64,000 nucleotides of DNA from Pseudomonadota bacterium. GTDB lineage: Bacteria; Pseudomonadota; Gammaproteobacteria; Xanthomonadales; Xanthomonadaceae. Positions within the stretch are counted from its first letter, which is position 1, and every line of letters starts with the position of its first letter. A program made the translations under genes and the position numbers. Under the pieces are notes generated by a model, which worked only from the letters and a program-made list of their open reading frames with translations, was not told the DNA's origin and did not search any database. The stretch covers positions 1 through 64,000 of the forward strand of contig JAEWGI010000080.1 in NCBI GenBank assembly GCA_023388355.1, read 5' to 3'. Below, piece by piece: positions 43,619 to 51,633 of the stretch.

Positions 43619-44596
43619 ATGTCCGGTTCCATCGTCCCGCGCGTCGTCGTCGTCGGTTCGTTCAACCTCGACCATGTCTGGCACTGCGACAGCCTGCCGC
43701 GCGCGGGCGAGACCCGCTCCGGCGCGTACCGCACCGGCCCCGGCGGCAAGGGCTTCAACCAGGCCACGGCCTGCGCCCGCAGCGGCGCGGACACCGTGTT
43801 CGTATGCGCGCTGGGTGACGACGAGGGCGGCCGCCTGGCCCGCAGCCTCGCCGCCGCGGACGGCATCGACCTGCGCGCCGAGCCCAGCGATGAAGCCACC
43901 GGCACCGCCGGCATCCACGTCGACGCCCACGGCATCAACAGCATCGTGATCGGCGCCGGCGCCAACGGCACCCTGTCGAGCGATTTCGTCGCCCGCCAGG
44001 CCGATGCGGTCATCGGAGCGCGGATCGTGCTGGCCCAGCTCGAATCGCCGGTCGACAGCGTGCTGGAGGCAATGCGCCTGGCGCGCGCCTCGGGCGTGCG
44101 CACCATCCTCAACCCCGCGCCGGCCAACGCCGACAGCTCGCGCGAGCTGCTGGCCGCGGTCGACGTCCTGACCCCCAACGAAACCGAATTCTCCGCCCTG
44201 CTGGCGCGCCACAGCAGCGAGCGCATCGATGCCCTGCAGGTGATCGACGCCGACGACGACCGCCTGCACCACCTGTGCCGCACCCTGCTCCCGCGCGGCA
44301 CCGTGGTGGTGACCCTGGGGGCGGCCGGCGCCTTCGTCTCGCACCGCGAGGACAAGTGCCGCGGCGACGAGGTCGCCTTCTACCGGGTGCCCGCCTACGA
44401 AGCGGCCGTGGTCGACACCACCGGCGCGGGCGATGCCTTCAACGGCGCCCTGGCCACCTCGCTGGCGCGCGGCATCGAAGGCGGCTTCGCCGCGCACGTG
44501 CGCTTCGCCTCCCACTACGCCGCGCGCTCGACCGAACAGCCCGGCGCGGCCGCGGCGATGCCGCGATTGCCGGGCGTCGTGCCGCGGGGCGACTGA
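43619..44596 (+). CDS. rbsK: Ribokinase-like PfkB sugar kinase
   Basis: 325-aa kinase of the PfkB family. N-terminal VVVVGSFNLDHVWHCDSLPR, the first signature GPGGKGFNQATACARSGADT, and the ATP/anion-hole motif VVDTTGAGDAFNGALATSLA place it with ribokinases. Phosphorylates ribose (or deoxyribose) to the 5-phosphate. Coupled to the CNT transporter gene (8 bp). The nucleoside-splitting enzyme is not adjacent. Specificity beyond pentose is an inference. Confidence 0.85.
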   Translation: MSGSIVPRVVVVGSFNLDHVWHCDSLPRAGETRSGAYRTGPGGKGFNQATACARSGADTVFVCALGDDEGGRLARSLAAADGIDLRAEPSDEATGTAGIHVDAHGINSIVIGAGANGTLSSDFVARQADAVIGARIVLAQLESPVDSVLEAMRLARASGVRTILNPAPANADSSRELLAAVDVLTPNETEFSALLARHSSERIDALQVIDADDDRLHHLCRTLLPRGTVVVTLGAAGAFVSHREDKCRGDEVAFYRVPAYEAAVVDTTGAGDAFNGALATSLARGIEGGFAAHVRFASHYAARSTEQPGAAAAMPRLPGVVPRGD

Positions 44597-44625
44597 GAAG
44601 GAGCAAAACACGAACGCCGCGCTCT
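44597..44625. other. Start of the 358-bp gap after ribokinase
   Basis: Short spacer between the ribokinase stop and repeat copy A6. The gap as a whole (44597-44954) holds A6, a mini palindrome at 44843-44872 and the leader of the next gene; no further gene. Confidence 0.5.
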
Positions 44626-44822
44626 TGCTCCTTCCCCCGCTTGCGGGGGAAGGTCGGGATGGGGGCGCGAGCCGCGCAGCGGCTCGCGGATGCGCCGCGC
44701 GACTTCACTGCCCCCACCCCGGCCCGTCCGGCCCGGCGCAGCGCGCCGGGCGTTCGGATGATCCGCGCGGCAGTGCCGTGCAAACGGACCATCCTCACCC
44801 CCCGCAAGCGGAGGAGGGAGCA
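44626..44822. repeat. Repeat family A, long copy A6 (inverted)
   Basis: Opposite orientation to A1-A5: starts TGCTCCTTCCCCCGCTTGCG, ends CGCAAGCGGAGGAGGGAGCA. Contains the CCCGGCGCAGCGCGCCGGG hairpin and the GATCATCC/GGACCATCC module with a few changes. A variable hairpin GCGAGCCGC...GCGGCTCGC replaces the CCGGTCGCC segment of other copies. Confidence 0.85.
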
Positions 44823-44842
44823 AGACACAGACGCTTCGCTCC

Positions 44843-44872
44843 TGCTCCTCCCCGACTGCGGTGGAAGGAGCA
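44843..44872. repeat. Repeat family A, mini palindrome
   Basis: TGCTCCTCCCCGACTGCGGT followed by GGAAGGAGCA: the two ends of family A fused without interior, with arm mismatches. Lies just after copy A6. Confidence 0.65.
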
Positions 44873-44954
44873 GCGCTTCCGTCCTGCGCAGCACGCCTTC
44901 AACGTGTACATCTGCATGGATCGGCATCGCGCCGATCGAACCGGGAGAGCGCCA

Positions 44955-45359
44955 ATGCACCTGCCCCGAACCCTCGCCACCGCCCTCGCCCTGGCCACGC
45001 TCGCGACGGCACCCGCGATGGCCGCCTCCTGGTCCTGCAGCCCCGAATCCAAACTCACCTGCAGCGAGGGGCAGTGCAAGCCGGAGGAGCCGGAAGACTT
45101 CAGCCACGCCGAGTCCTTTTCCTACGACAGCGCTGGCCCCACCCTGCGCGCCTGCCTGTGGACCGACTGCTACGAAGGCGCCGCACACCTCGTCCAGGGC
45201 GCCGACCCGCTCATCGCCTCGGGCCGCATGCTCGGCCGCTCCGGCAACCCGGTCGACCTCACCCTCGCCATCGACGCCGACGGCCATTTCACCGCGGTCT
45301 GGCAGCTGTCGGGGCGTGGCGCAACGATCAGCGGCGGGCACTGCGAAGCCGCCGACTGA
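44955..45359 (+). CDS. Small exported Cys-rich protein, unknown function
   Basis: 134-aa protein with a clean Sec signal (LPRTLATALALATLATAPAM, then AASWSC). The mature part has six Cys residues (SCSPESKLTCSEGQC; ACLWTDC; GGHC near the end), suggesting periplasmic disulfides. No family recognised. ATG 44955 follows GGGAGAG. The next gene, dusB, starts 35 bp after its stop. Confidence 0.78.
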   Translation: MHLPRTLATALALATLATAPAMAASWSCSPESKLTCSEGQCKPEEPEDFSHAESFSYDSAGPTLRACLWTDCYEGAAHLVQGADPLIASGRMLGRSGNPVDLTLAIDADGHFTAVWQLSGRGATISGGHCEAAD

Positions 45360-45382
45360 ACCGGCGGACGCGCGCCCGCCGC

Positions 45383-45388
45383 TACAAT
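45383..45388 (+). promoter_or_regulatory. -10 element at the dusB start
   Basis: TACAAT ends 6 nt before the dusB ATG (45395), so transcription would begin at or next to the start codon. No Shine-Dalgarno precedes the ATG. Points to a leaderless mRNA; the -35 region is poor. Confidence 0.45.
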
Positions 45389-45394
45389 GGCCGC

Positions 45395-46393
45395 ATGCGC
45401 ATCGGCCCCCACGCCATCGAACCGAAGCTGATCCTCGCCCCGATGGCGGGGGTCACCGACAAGCCGTTCCGGTTGCTGTGCAAGCGGCTCGGCGCGGGGC
45501 TGGCGGTGTCGGAGATGACCACCAGCGATCCGCGCTTCTGGAATACGCGCAAGTCGCTCACGCGCATGGACCACAGCGGCGAGCCCGAGCCGGTGAGCGT
45601 GCAGATCGCCGGCACCGATCCGGCGGCCATGGCCGAGGCCGCGCGCCACAACGCGGGCCAGGGCGCGCACATCATCGACATCAACATGGGCTGCCCGGCG
45701 AAGAAGGTGTGCAGCGCCTGGGCCGGCTCGGCGCTGATGCAGGACGAGGCGCTGGTGGCGCGCATCCTCGAAGCCGTGGTCAAGGCGGTCGAGGTGCCGG
45801 TGACGCTCAAGATCCGCACCGGCTGGTGCGCCGCCCACCGCAACGCGCCGACGATCGCGCGCATCGCCCAGGACAGCGGCATCGCCGCGCTCGCCGTGCA
45901 CGGACGCACCCGCGACCAGCACTACACCGGCCAGGCCGAGTACGACACCATCGCCGCGATCAAGGCCGAGCTCTCGATCCCGGTGATCGCCAACGGCGAC
46001 ATCGACTCGCCGCACAAGGCGCTGGAGGTGCTGCGCCGTACCGGCGCCGACGCGCTGATGATCGGTCGCGCCGCGCAGGGGCGGCCGTGGATCTTCCGCG
46101 GCATCGGGCACTTCCTGGCCACCGGCGAACTGCTGCCCGAGCCGTCGCCGGCGCAGGTGCGCGACATCCTGCTCGACCATCTGCAGGCCCTGCACGCCTT
46201 CCACGGCGAACAGGCCGGCGTGCGCATCGCGCGCAAGCACCTGGGCTGGTATGCGAAGGACCGTCCCGAGAATCGCGCCTTCCTGGCGGTGGTGAACCGC
46301 GCCGAGTGCGCGCAGGCGCAGCTGCGCTCCACCCGCGACTACTTCGATGCGCTGGCCGCGGGCGTAGCGCCGGAGCTGCCGGTCGCGGCCTGA
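45395..46393 (+). CDS. dusB: tRNA dihydrouridine synthase DusB
   Basis: 332-aa FMN/NADPH enzyme reducing specific uridines in the tRNA D-loop. MRIGPHAIEPKLILAPMAGV, substrate/FMN region VQIAGTDPAAMAEAARHNAG, catalytic Cys in DINMGCPAKKV, and IPVIANGDIDSPHKALEVL with GADALMIGRAAQGRPWIF identify the DusB/NifR3 class. In enterobacteria dusB precedes fis; here it is followed by a phospholipid cassette instead. Start ATG 45395 coincides with the first codon after a -10-like TACAAT. Confidence 0.95.
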   Translation: MRIGPHAIEPKLILAPMAGVTDKPFRLLCKRLGAGLAVSEMTTSDPRFWNTRKSLTRMDHSGEPEPVSVQIAGTDPAAMAEAARHNAGQGAHIIDINMGCPAKKVCSAWAGSALMQDEALVARILEAVVKAVEVPVTLKIRTGWCAAHRNAPTIARIAQDSGIAALAVHGRTRDQHYTGQAEYDTIAAIKAELSIPVIANGDIDSPHKALEVLRRTGADALMIGRAAQGRPWIFRGIGHFLATGELLPEPSPAQVRDILLDHLQALHAFHGEQAGVRIARKHLGWYAKDRPENRAFLAVVNRAECAQAQLRSTRDYFDALAAGVAPELPVAA

Positions 46394-46486
46394 GTCGCCG
46401 CGAGGCTTGCCAGCCCGCCTCCGCCTGACCATCATGCGCCGCTGGGGAACGACCGCCGCCACGGCGGCGACAGGAACGCACCGCAC

Positions 46487-47125
46487 ATGGAACAGCACGA
46501 CCCGGGCGCCGACGCCTCGCGCCGGCCGATCAGCGCGCGCGGCAACGCCGCCATCCAGCGCATCGCCGCAGCGCTCGCACGCTCGCCGCTCACGCCCAAC
46601 GCGATCTCGGTCCTGAGCATTGCCTTTGCCGCCGCCGGGGCCGCGGCGCTGCTGTGGTTGCCGCCCTGGGGCGCGTGGCTGTGCGCGCTGGGCATCCAGC
46701 TGCGGCTGCTGTGCAATCTGTTCGACGGCATGGTGGCGGTGGAAGGCGGCAAGTCGACGCCCGCCGGCGCGCTGTACAACGAAGTGCCCGACCGCATCGC
46801 CGACAGCCTGCTGCTGGTCGCGCTCGGCCACGCCGCCGGGCTGCCCTGGGCCGGATGGCTGGCGGCGCTCGCCGCCGCGCTCACCGCCTACATCCGCACC
46901 CTCGGCGGCGCGCTCGGCCAGGCCCAGGATTTTCGCGGGCCGATGGCCAAGCAGCACCGCATGGCGCTGATGACCGTGGCCTGCGTGCTGGCTCCCATCG
47001 AGGCGATGCTGGCCGATTCGGCCTGGGCGCTCACCGTGGCGGTCGCGTTGATCGCCGCCGGCGCCCTGCTCACCTGCGGCACGCGCCTGCGGGCGATCGC
47101 CCGGCGGCTGGAGGCGGCGTCTTGA
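46487..47125 (+). CDS. CDP-alcohol phosphatidyltransferase family protein (YnbA-like)
   Basis: 212-aa membrane protein with several helices, first gene of a three-gene lipid cassette. The CDP-OH-P motif is present but modified: canonical D-x2-DG-x2-AR...G-x3-D-x3-D reads N-L-F-DG-M-V-A-V...G-A-L-Y-N-E-V-P-D-R-I-A-D, so two Asp are Asn and the Arg is Val. The enzyme type would join a CDP-diacylglycerol head group with an alcohol; given the altered motif, substrate or even chemistry may differ. Stop overlaps the next start (TTGA). Confidence 0.82.
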   Translation: MEQHDPGADASRRPISARGNAAIQRIAAALARSPLTPNAISVLSIAFAAAGAAALLWLPPWGAWLCALGIQLRLLCNLFDGMVAVEGGKSTPAGALYNEVPDRIADSLLLVALGHAAGLPWAGWLAALAAALTAYIRTLGGALGQAQDFRGPMAKQHRMALMTVACVLAPIEAMLADSAWALTVAVALIAAGALLTCGTRLRAIARRLEAAS

Positions 47126-47733
47126 TCGCGCGCCTGGGCGGCGCGGCCCTGGTCGGCTTCACCCGCACCCTGGTGGGCGCCCGCGCGCAGTGGCGCGCCG
47201 CGCCGCCGACCGGCCAGTGCATCTATTTCGCCAACCACACCAGCCACCTCGACACCGTCGCGATCTGGTCGGCGCTCACCCCGCAGCAGCGCGCGCCGGT
47301 GCGCCCGGTGGCCGCGCGCGACTACTGGGACAAGCCCGGCCTGCGCGGCTGGCTGTCCGGGCGCGTGCTGCGCGCGATCCTGATCGACCGCCAGCGCGAA
47401 CAGCCCGACGCCGACCCGCTGGCACCGGTGCGCGCCGCGCTCGACCAGGGCGACTCGCTGATCCTGTTCCCGGAAGGCACGCGCAGCAACGAACGCCTGC
47501 CGCAGACGTTCAAGGCCGGCCTGCACAAGCTGGCGGTGGAGTTCCCGCACGTGGAGCTGGTGCCGGTCTACCTCGACACCCTGCACCGCAGCCTGCCCAA
47601 GGGCGCGCTGCTGCCGCTGCCCCTGCCGCTGTACTGCAACGTCAACTTCGGCGCGCCGCTGGCACGCGCGCCCGACGAACCGCGCGCGGACTTCCTCGAA
47701 CGCGCGCGCGCCGCGGTGGAGGCGATGGCATGA
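47122..47733 (+). CDS. 1-acyl-glycerol-3-phosphate acyltransferase (PlsC-like)
   Basis: 203-aa lysophospholipid acyltransferase. HX4D motif in FANHTSHLDTVAIW, then LIDRQRE and the acyl-acceptor motif LILFPEGTRSNE. TTG start at 47122 inferred: it overlaps the upstream stop by 4 bp, GGAGG lies 8 nt upstream, and homology starts immediately; no ATG or GTG fits. Coupled by ATGA overlap to the cdsA-like gene. Acts at the inner membrane. Confidence 0.88.
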   Translation: MIARLGGAALVGFTRTLVGARAQWRAAPPTGQCIYFANHTSHLDTVAIWSALTPQQRAPVRPVAARDYWDKPGLRGWLSGRVLRAILIDRQREQPDADPLAPVRAALDQGDSLILFPEGTRSNERLPQTFKAGLHKLAVEFPHVELVPVYLDTLHRSLPKGALLPLPLPLYCNVNFGAPLARAPDEPRADFLERARAAVEAMA

Positions 47734-48671
47734 GCCCGCAGACGAAGATGATCTGCGTATTCGCCGGCATCGTCGCCCTGCTGGGCGTGGCCTCGGTGGT
47801 CGGCTGGCTGCTGTCGCGGCGCGGCGACGAAGGCGGCGGCGCCACCGTACGCAACCTCAATTCGCGGGTGCGGGCCTGGTGGGGCATGGTCGCGGTGCTG
47901 GCCGCGTGCTTCGCGATCGGGCCGGTGGCCACCCTGGTCGTGTTCGCCTTCATCTCGTTCTTCGCCCTGCGCGAGTTCATCACCCTCACTCCCACCCGCG
48001 CCGGCGACCACCTGCCGCTGGTGGCCGCGTTCTACCTGCTGATCCCGCTGCAGTACTGGCTGGTCTTCGACCAGTGGTACGGCCTGTTCGCGATCTTCAT
48101 CCCGGTCTACGCCTTCCTCGCCCTGCCGGTGCTTGCGGTGTTCGGCGGCGACACCACCGATTTCCTGGAGCGCAGCACCAAGATCCAGTGGGGCGTGATG
48201 ATCGCCATCTACTGCATCAGCCACGCCCCGGCGCTGATGATCCTGCATCCGGGCGCGCCGGCCGGAACCGGCCAGCTGCTGCTGCTCTACCTGATGCTGG
48301 TGGTGCAGATCAGCGACGTGATGCAGTACGTGTTCGGCAAGCTGTTCGGACGCCGCAAGCTGGCGCCGACGGTCAGCCCGTCCAAGACCGTCGAAGGCCT
48401 GCTCGGCGGCGGCCTGGCCGCGGTCGGCATCGGCACCGCGCTGTGGTGGATGACCCCGTTCACCCCGCTGCAGTCGGCGGGCATGTCGGCGGTGATCGTG
48501 ATCGCCGGCGTCTGCGGCGGCCTGGCGCTGTCGGCGGTCAAGCGCAGCCTCGGCGCCAAGGATTGGGGCCGCATGATCGAAGGCCACGGCGGAATGATGG
48601 ACCGGATGGATTCGGTGGTGTTCGCCGCACCGGTGTTTTTTCATTTCACGCGGTACTGGTTTGCAGGCTAG
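47730..48671 (+). CDS. Phosphatidate cytidylyltransferase (CdsA-like)
   Basis: 313-aa integral membrane enzyme making CDP-diacylglycerol from phosphatidate and CTP. About eight helices; the CDS signature reads SAVKRSLGAKDWGRMIEGHG then GMMDRMDS, a full match, and TVSPSKTVEGLLGG precedes it. It overlaps the plsC-like gene by 4 bp. Because a housekeeping cdsA normally lies with the lpx/bam genes, this is probably a second, accessory copy working with the two preceding enzymes. Confidence 0.92.
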   Translation: MSPQTKMICVFAGIVALLGVASVVGWLLSRRGDEGGGATVRNLNSRVRAWWGMVAVLAACFAIGPVATLVVFAFISFFALREFITLTPTRAGDHLPLVAAFYLLIPLQYWLVFDQWYGLFAIFIPVYAFLALPVLAVFGGDTTDFLERSTKIQWGVMIAIYCISHAPALMILHPGAPAGTGQLLLLYLMLVVQISDVMQYVFGKLFGRRKLAPTVSPSKTVEGLLGGGLAAVGIGTALWWMTPFTPLQSAGMSAVIVIAGVCGGLALSAVKRSLGAKDWGRMIEGHGGMMDRMDSVVFAAPVFFHFTRYWFAG

Positions 48672-48686
48672 CGAAGCCTTGCTCGT

Positions 48687-49292
48687 CTCCCTCCCCTTCA
48701 AGGGGAGGGCCGGGGTGGGGATGGTGTCCGCGACGCACGCACCGCAGGTGCCAAGGCTCCACCAACCAACACCACCGATCAACACCATCCCCTCCCAACC
48801 CTCCCCTTGAAGGGGAGGGCTTCAATCAAGCGCGGGCTTTTCTCCCTCCCCTTCAAGGGGAGGGCTTCAATCAAGCGCGGGCTTTTCTCCCTTCCCTTCA
48901 AGGGGAGGGCCGGGGTGGGGATGGTGTTCGCGATGCACGCACCACAGGCGCCAAGGCCCCACCGATCAACACCATCCCCTCCCAACCCTCCCCTTGAAGG
49001 GGAGGGCTTCAATCAAGCGCGGGCGTTCTCCCTCCCCTTCAAGGGGAGGGCCGGGGTGGGGATGGTGTCCGCGACACACGTACCGCAGGCGCCAAAGCCC
49101 CACCGATCAACACCATCCCCTCCCGACCCTCCCCTTGAAGGGGAGGGCTTCAATCAAGCGCGGGCGTTTCTTCCTCTCCTTCAAGGGGAGGGCCGGGGTG
49201 GGGATGGTGTTCGCGATGTACGCACCGCAGGCGTCAAGGCCCTAACGATCAACACCATCCCCTCCCAAACCGTCCCCTTGAAGGGGAGGGCT
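48687..49292. repeat. Foldback repeat array, family B
   Basis: Fills the gap between the cdsA-like and the DUF457-like genes. Unit: box CTCCCCTTCAAGGGGAG, then GGCCGGGGTGGGGATGGTGT, 50-60 variable bases, ACACCATCCCCTCCC, and a box with reversed centre (CCCCTTGAAGGGG); the arms can fold into a long hairpin. Unit boxes start at 48696, 48896, 49037 and 49179 (intervals 200, 141, 142 bp; the first interval has an extra half unit at about 48842). Spacer GCTTCAATCAAGCGCGGGC recurs. The last unit touches the stop codon of the next gene. Confidence 0.9.
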
Positions 49293-50306
49293 TCAGGGCG
49301 GCGCCGGCTCGTTCCAGATGCGGTGCCACATCTGCGGCAGCCGCCGTCGCGCTTCCCACGGCCACGCCAGCTGTTCGGCGGGGATCTCGCGCCAGCCGTC
49401 GCCATCGCGGCGCGCGACGGCGAAGTTGAAGCTGTAGTCCGGCTCGGCGCCCATGCGCAGGTCGCTGAGGATCAGCTGCCCGTCGCGTTCGGACGCTTTC
49501 ATGAAGCCACGGTTGAACCACGCCAGGCGCACCACGGCAGGGAATTCGCGCACCTGCGCCAGCGCCTGCACGTCGGAGGCATGGTGGCGGAACGCGATCG
49601 GCCGGCTGTCGGCCACCAGCGAATGCTCGCCCTCGACGAAACCCTCCGGCGTCATCGCCACCACTCGCCATAGCAGCGTGTTGAACGGCATCGGCACCGA
49701 GAACCGCGGCGCATCCTGCAGCCCGATCGCGGCCAGCGAGCGCTCCGCCTCGCGCTCGACCATGGCCTTGGCGAGCAGCGACCAGCCCAGGTACATCGTG
49801 CTCAGCACCAGCCCCGCCAGCAGCGCGCGCCGCGCCAGCGGCCGCGCCCCGGCGAAGGCCGCCACCGCCACGCCCAGCAGCAGCCAGATGGTGTACAGCG
49901 GATCGATGATGAACATGCTCGACCACATCGCCGGCGGCGCGCGCAGCGGCCACGTCAGCTGGGTGCCGTAGATGGTGAACGCATCGAGCAGCGGATGCGT
50001 CACCAGCGCCAGCTGGATCGCCCAGAACCAGCCGCGCGGCGCCTGCGCCACCCGTCCGCCGCGCCGCCGGAACACCGCCCAGATCGCCCACGCCACCAGC
50101 GGCAGCACCAACAGCGAATGGCTGAAGCCGCGGTGCAGCGTCATCAACGCCACCGGATCGCTGGTGAACAGCGCGATCGGAAACGAATCCAGATCGGGCA
50201 GCGTGCCCAGCGCGGCGCCGGCCAGCATCGCCGCGCGACGATGCCCCGCCGGCACCACGGCGCCGGCCACCGCCGCGCCGAGCAGGAGTTGGGAGAGCGA
50301 ATCCAT
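49293..50306 (-). CDS. Membrane-bound metal-dependent hydrolase (DUF457/YdjM-like)
   Basis: 337-aa inner-membrane protein. DSLSQLLLGAAVAGAVVPAG followed by LPDLDSFPIALF and the HRGFSHSLLVLPLV / THPLLDAFTIYG motifs give the His/Asp metal site of the YbcI/YdjM family; several helices, then a soluble C-terminal part of about 140 residues. Function of the family is unclear. Start ATG 50306 is chosen; ATG 50315 is possible. The stop codon at 49293 lies at the edge of the last family B repeat. Confidence 0.87.
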   Translation of the reverse strand: MDSLSQLLLGAAVAGAVVPAGHRRAAMLAGAALGTLPDLDSFPIALFTSDPVALMTLHRGFSHSLLVLPLVAWAIWAVFRRRGGRVAQAPRGWFWAIQLALVTHPLLDAFTIYGTQLTWPLRAPPAMWSSMFIIDPLYTIWLLLGVAVAAFAGARPLARRALLAGLVLSTMYLGWSLLAKAMVEREAERSLAAIGLQDAPRFSVPMPFNTLLWRVVAMTPEGFVEGEHSLVADSRPIAFRHHASDVQALAQVREFPAVVRLAWFNRGFMKASERDGQLILSDLRMGAEPDYSFNFAVARRDGDGWREIPAEQLAWPWEARRRLPQMWHRIWNEPAPP

Positions 50307-50351
50307 GGCGCGCATTCTAGGCGCGGCCCAACGTGCGCCGCCCGTTCCCCT

Positions 50352-50426
50352 GTAGGAGCGGCTTCAGCCGCGATGCCGGAGGCAAGATCAGCCGGAATTC
50401 ATGATCGCGGCTGAAGCCGCTCCTAC
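50352..50426. repeat. REPIN, family C
   Basis: GTAGGAGCGGCTTCAGCCGC and its inverted copy separated by about 30 bp, forming a long hairpin. Both ends carry the GTAG head. Sits between the hydrolase start and the nucleotidyltransferase gene's 3' end. Confidence 0.9.
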
Positions 50427-50450
50427 ACCTGCACCGGCATGTCGACGCGG

Positions 50451-51500
50451 TCAGCCCGTGAGCTGCGCAAAGCGATCCAGCACGTCACCTTGCGCCGCCG
50501 GCGCCTGCGCCAGCGACGCGCGCGCACGCTTTTCCCAGCCGTCGCCACGTCCGCACAGGCCCTGCCAGGCGTCGGCGAGCAGGACCGGCGCGTGATCCAG
50601 ATGCCATTCGATCAGGGCCAGCGCCTGCCCGATGTCCTTGCCGTACTTGGCATGGCGCGGCCCGCGCTCCGCGGCCACCAGCAGCTTGTGCAGACCGTAG
50701 CGCGCCGGATCGGGCAGGTTGACCATGCAGGCATCGGCGCGGTCCAGCAGGACGCCCTGCCCGGGTCGCTCAAGGAGGTATTCCATGAACTTCAGCGGCA
50801 CCAGCGCGACGCCGAGATCCGGCATCGGTACTTCGTCGTTGTTGCGCCTGCGCACGGTCAGGAAATCGATGCGCAAGCCCGGATCCTTCCCGCTCATGTA
50901 GTTGCTGGCCAGGCCCTTGCTGCCGCCCAGCGCCGGCAGGAATCCCATCTCCAGCGATTCCAGCGCATCGTGCAGATTGGTCTTCAGGTCCGCCGGCAGG
51001 GCCATTGCCACGTTGCCGCCCGGTCCCGCATGCGCGAAGTCGAGATCGAGCGTGCGCGTGCCGCCGTCCCAGGCCACGCCCAGCTGGTTGCCCAGCGCCA
51101 GGAAGGCCTGCGTGCCCACCAGCAGCCCGCCCGCGCGGAAGAACTGGTAATCCGCGAAGCGCTTGACGATGCGAAACTGTTTGGCCGGCGTCACCTGGTT
51201 GCCCTGCGCCACCGCCGCCGCGGCCTGCCGCGACACAGCCTCCAGCGCCGGCGCCCCTTCTTCGCGCGCGCGCTCGATCGCCTCCACCGCCGGCCCTTCC
51301 GGTCCCAGGTAGTACTCGCGCTTGCGCCCGTCGATCTCCTTGAACTGCCAGTACCCGTAGCGCCGGCCCTTGATCGTCTTCCAGCCCACCTTGCCGGTCA
51401 GGAAGGCCGGCGAACGCGAGGCCTCGGCGACCTGCACCTGCTCATAGAGTTCGGCGTATGCCGCTTGGGCGGCGGCGGAGAGTTCGCGGTAGAGGGGCAC
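50451..51500 (-). CDS. GSU2403-family nucleotidyltransferase-fold protein
   Basis: 349-aa protein. An N-terminal stretch with TGKVGWKTIKGRRYGYWQFK and YYLGPEGPAVEAIE precedes a nucleotidyltransferase-fold domain: GLLVGTQAFLALG followed by TRTLDLDFAH, the metal-binding D-x-D pair. This corresponds to PF12281 (NTP_transf_8), members of which occur next to restriction and other defence genes; activity unknown. GTG start at 51500 is supported by AAGGAG 8 nt upstream. Divergent from the restriction-modification gene, sharing a 134-bp region with a perfect inverted repeat. Confidence 0.85.
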   Translation of the reverse strand: MPLYRELSAAAQAAYAELYEQVQVAEASRSPAFLTGKVGWKTIKGRRYGYWQFKEIDGRKREYYLGPEGPAVEAIERAREEGAPALEAVSRQAAAAVAQGNQVTPAKQFRIVKRFADYQFFRAGGLLVGTQAFLALGNQLGVAWDGGTRTLDLDFAHAGPGGNVAMALPADLKTNLHDALESLEMGFLPALGGSKGLASNYMSGKDPGLRIDFLTVRRRNNDEVPMPDLGVALVPLKFMEYLLERPGQGVLLDRADACMVNLPDPARYGLHKLLVAAERGPRHAKYGKDIGQALALIEWHLDHAPVLLADAWQGLCGRGDGWEKRARASLAQAPAAQGDVLDRFAQLTG

Positions 51501-51527
51501 GGGTGGGCTCCTTCTGGCCTCCCGCAA

Positions 51528-51560
51528 GTTATACCACTAGAAGATCGGGGGTGGTATAAC
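51528..51560. promoter_or_regulatory. Inverted-repeat operator with twin -10-like boxes
   Basis: Perfect 10-bp arms GTTATACCAC and GTGGTATAAC separated by 13 bp. Each arm contains TATAAC reading outward, so it can be the -10 for each divergent gene. Predicted start points are about 10 bp outside the arms. A repressor binding the two arms would cover both promoters; no separate regulator gene is seen, so one of the products could bind it. Confidence 0.65.
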
Positions 51561-51633
51561 GCAGTCCGGGACCTGTTCGGCATGCTTGCCACCTCACCCG
51601 CTACCATCCTTCCCGGGGACTCAGAGACAACGC

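Noticed and set aside
48687..49292. CRISPR or attI-like array
   Set aside because: Units have inverted arms with variable loops and no integrase or cas gene; the spacer GCTTCAATCAAGCGCGGGC is identical between units.
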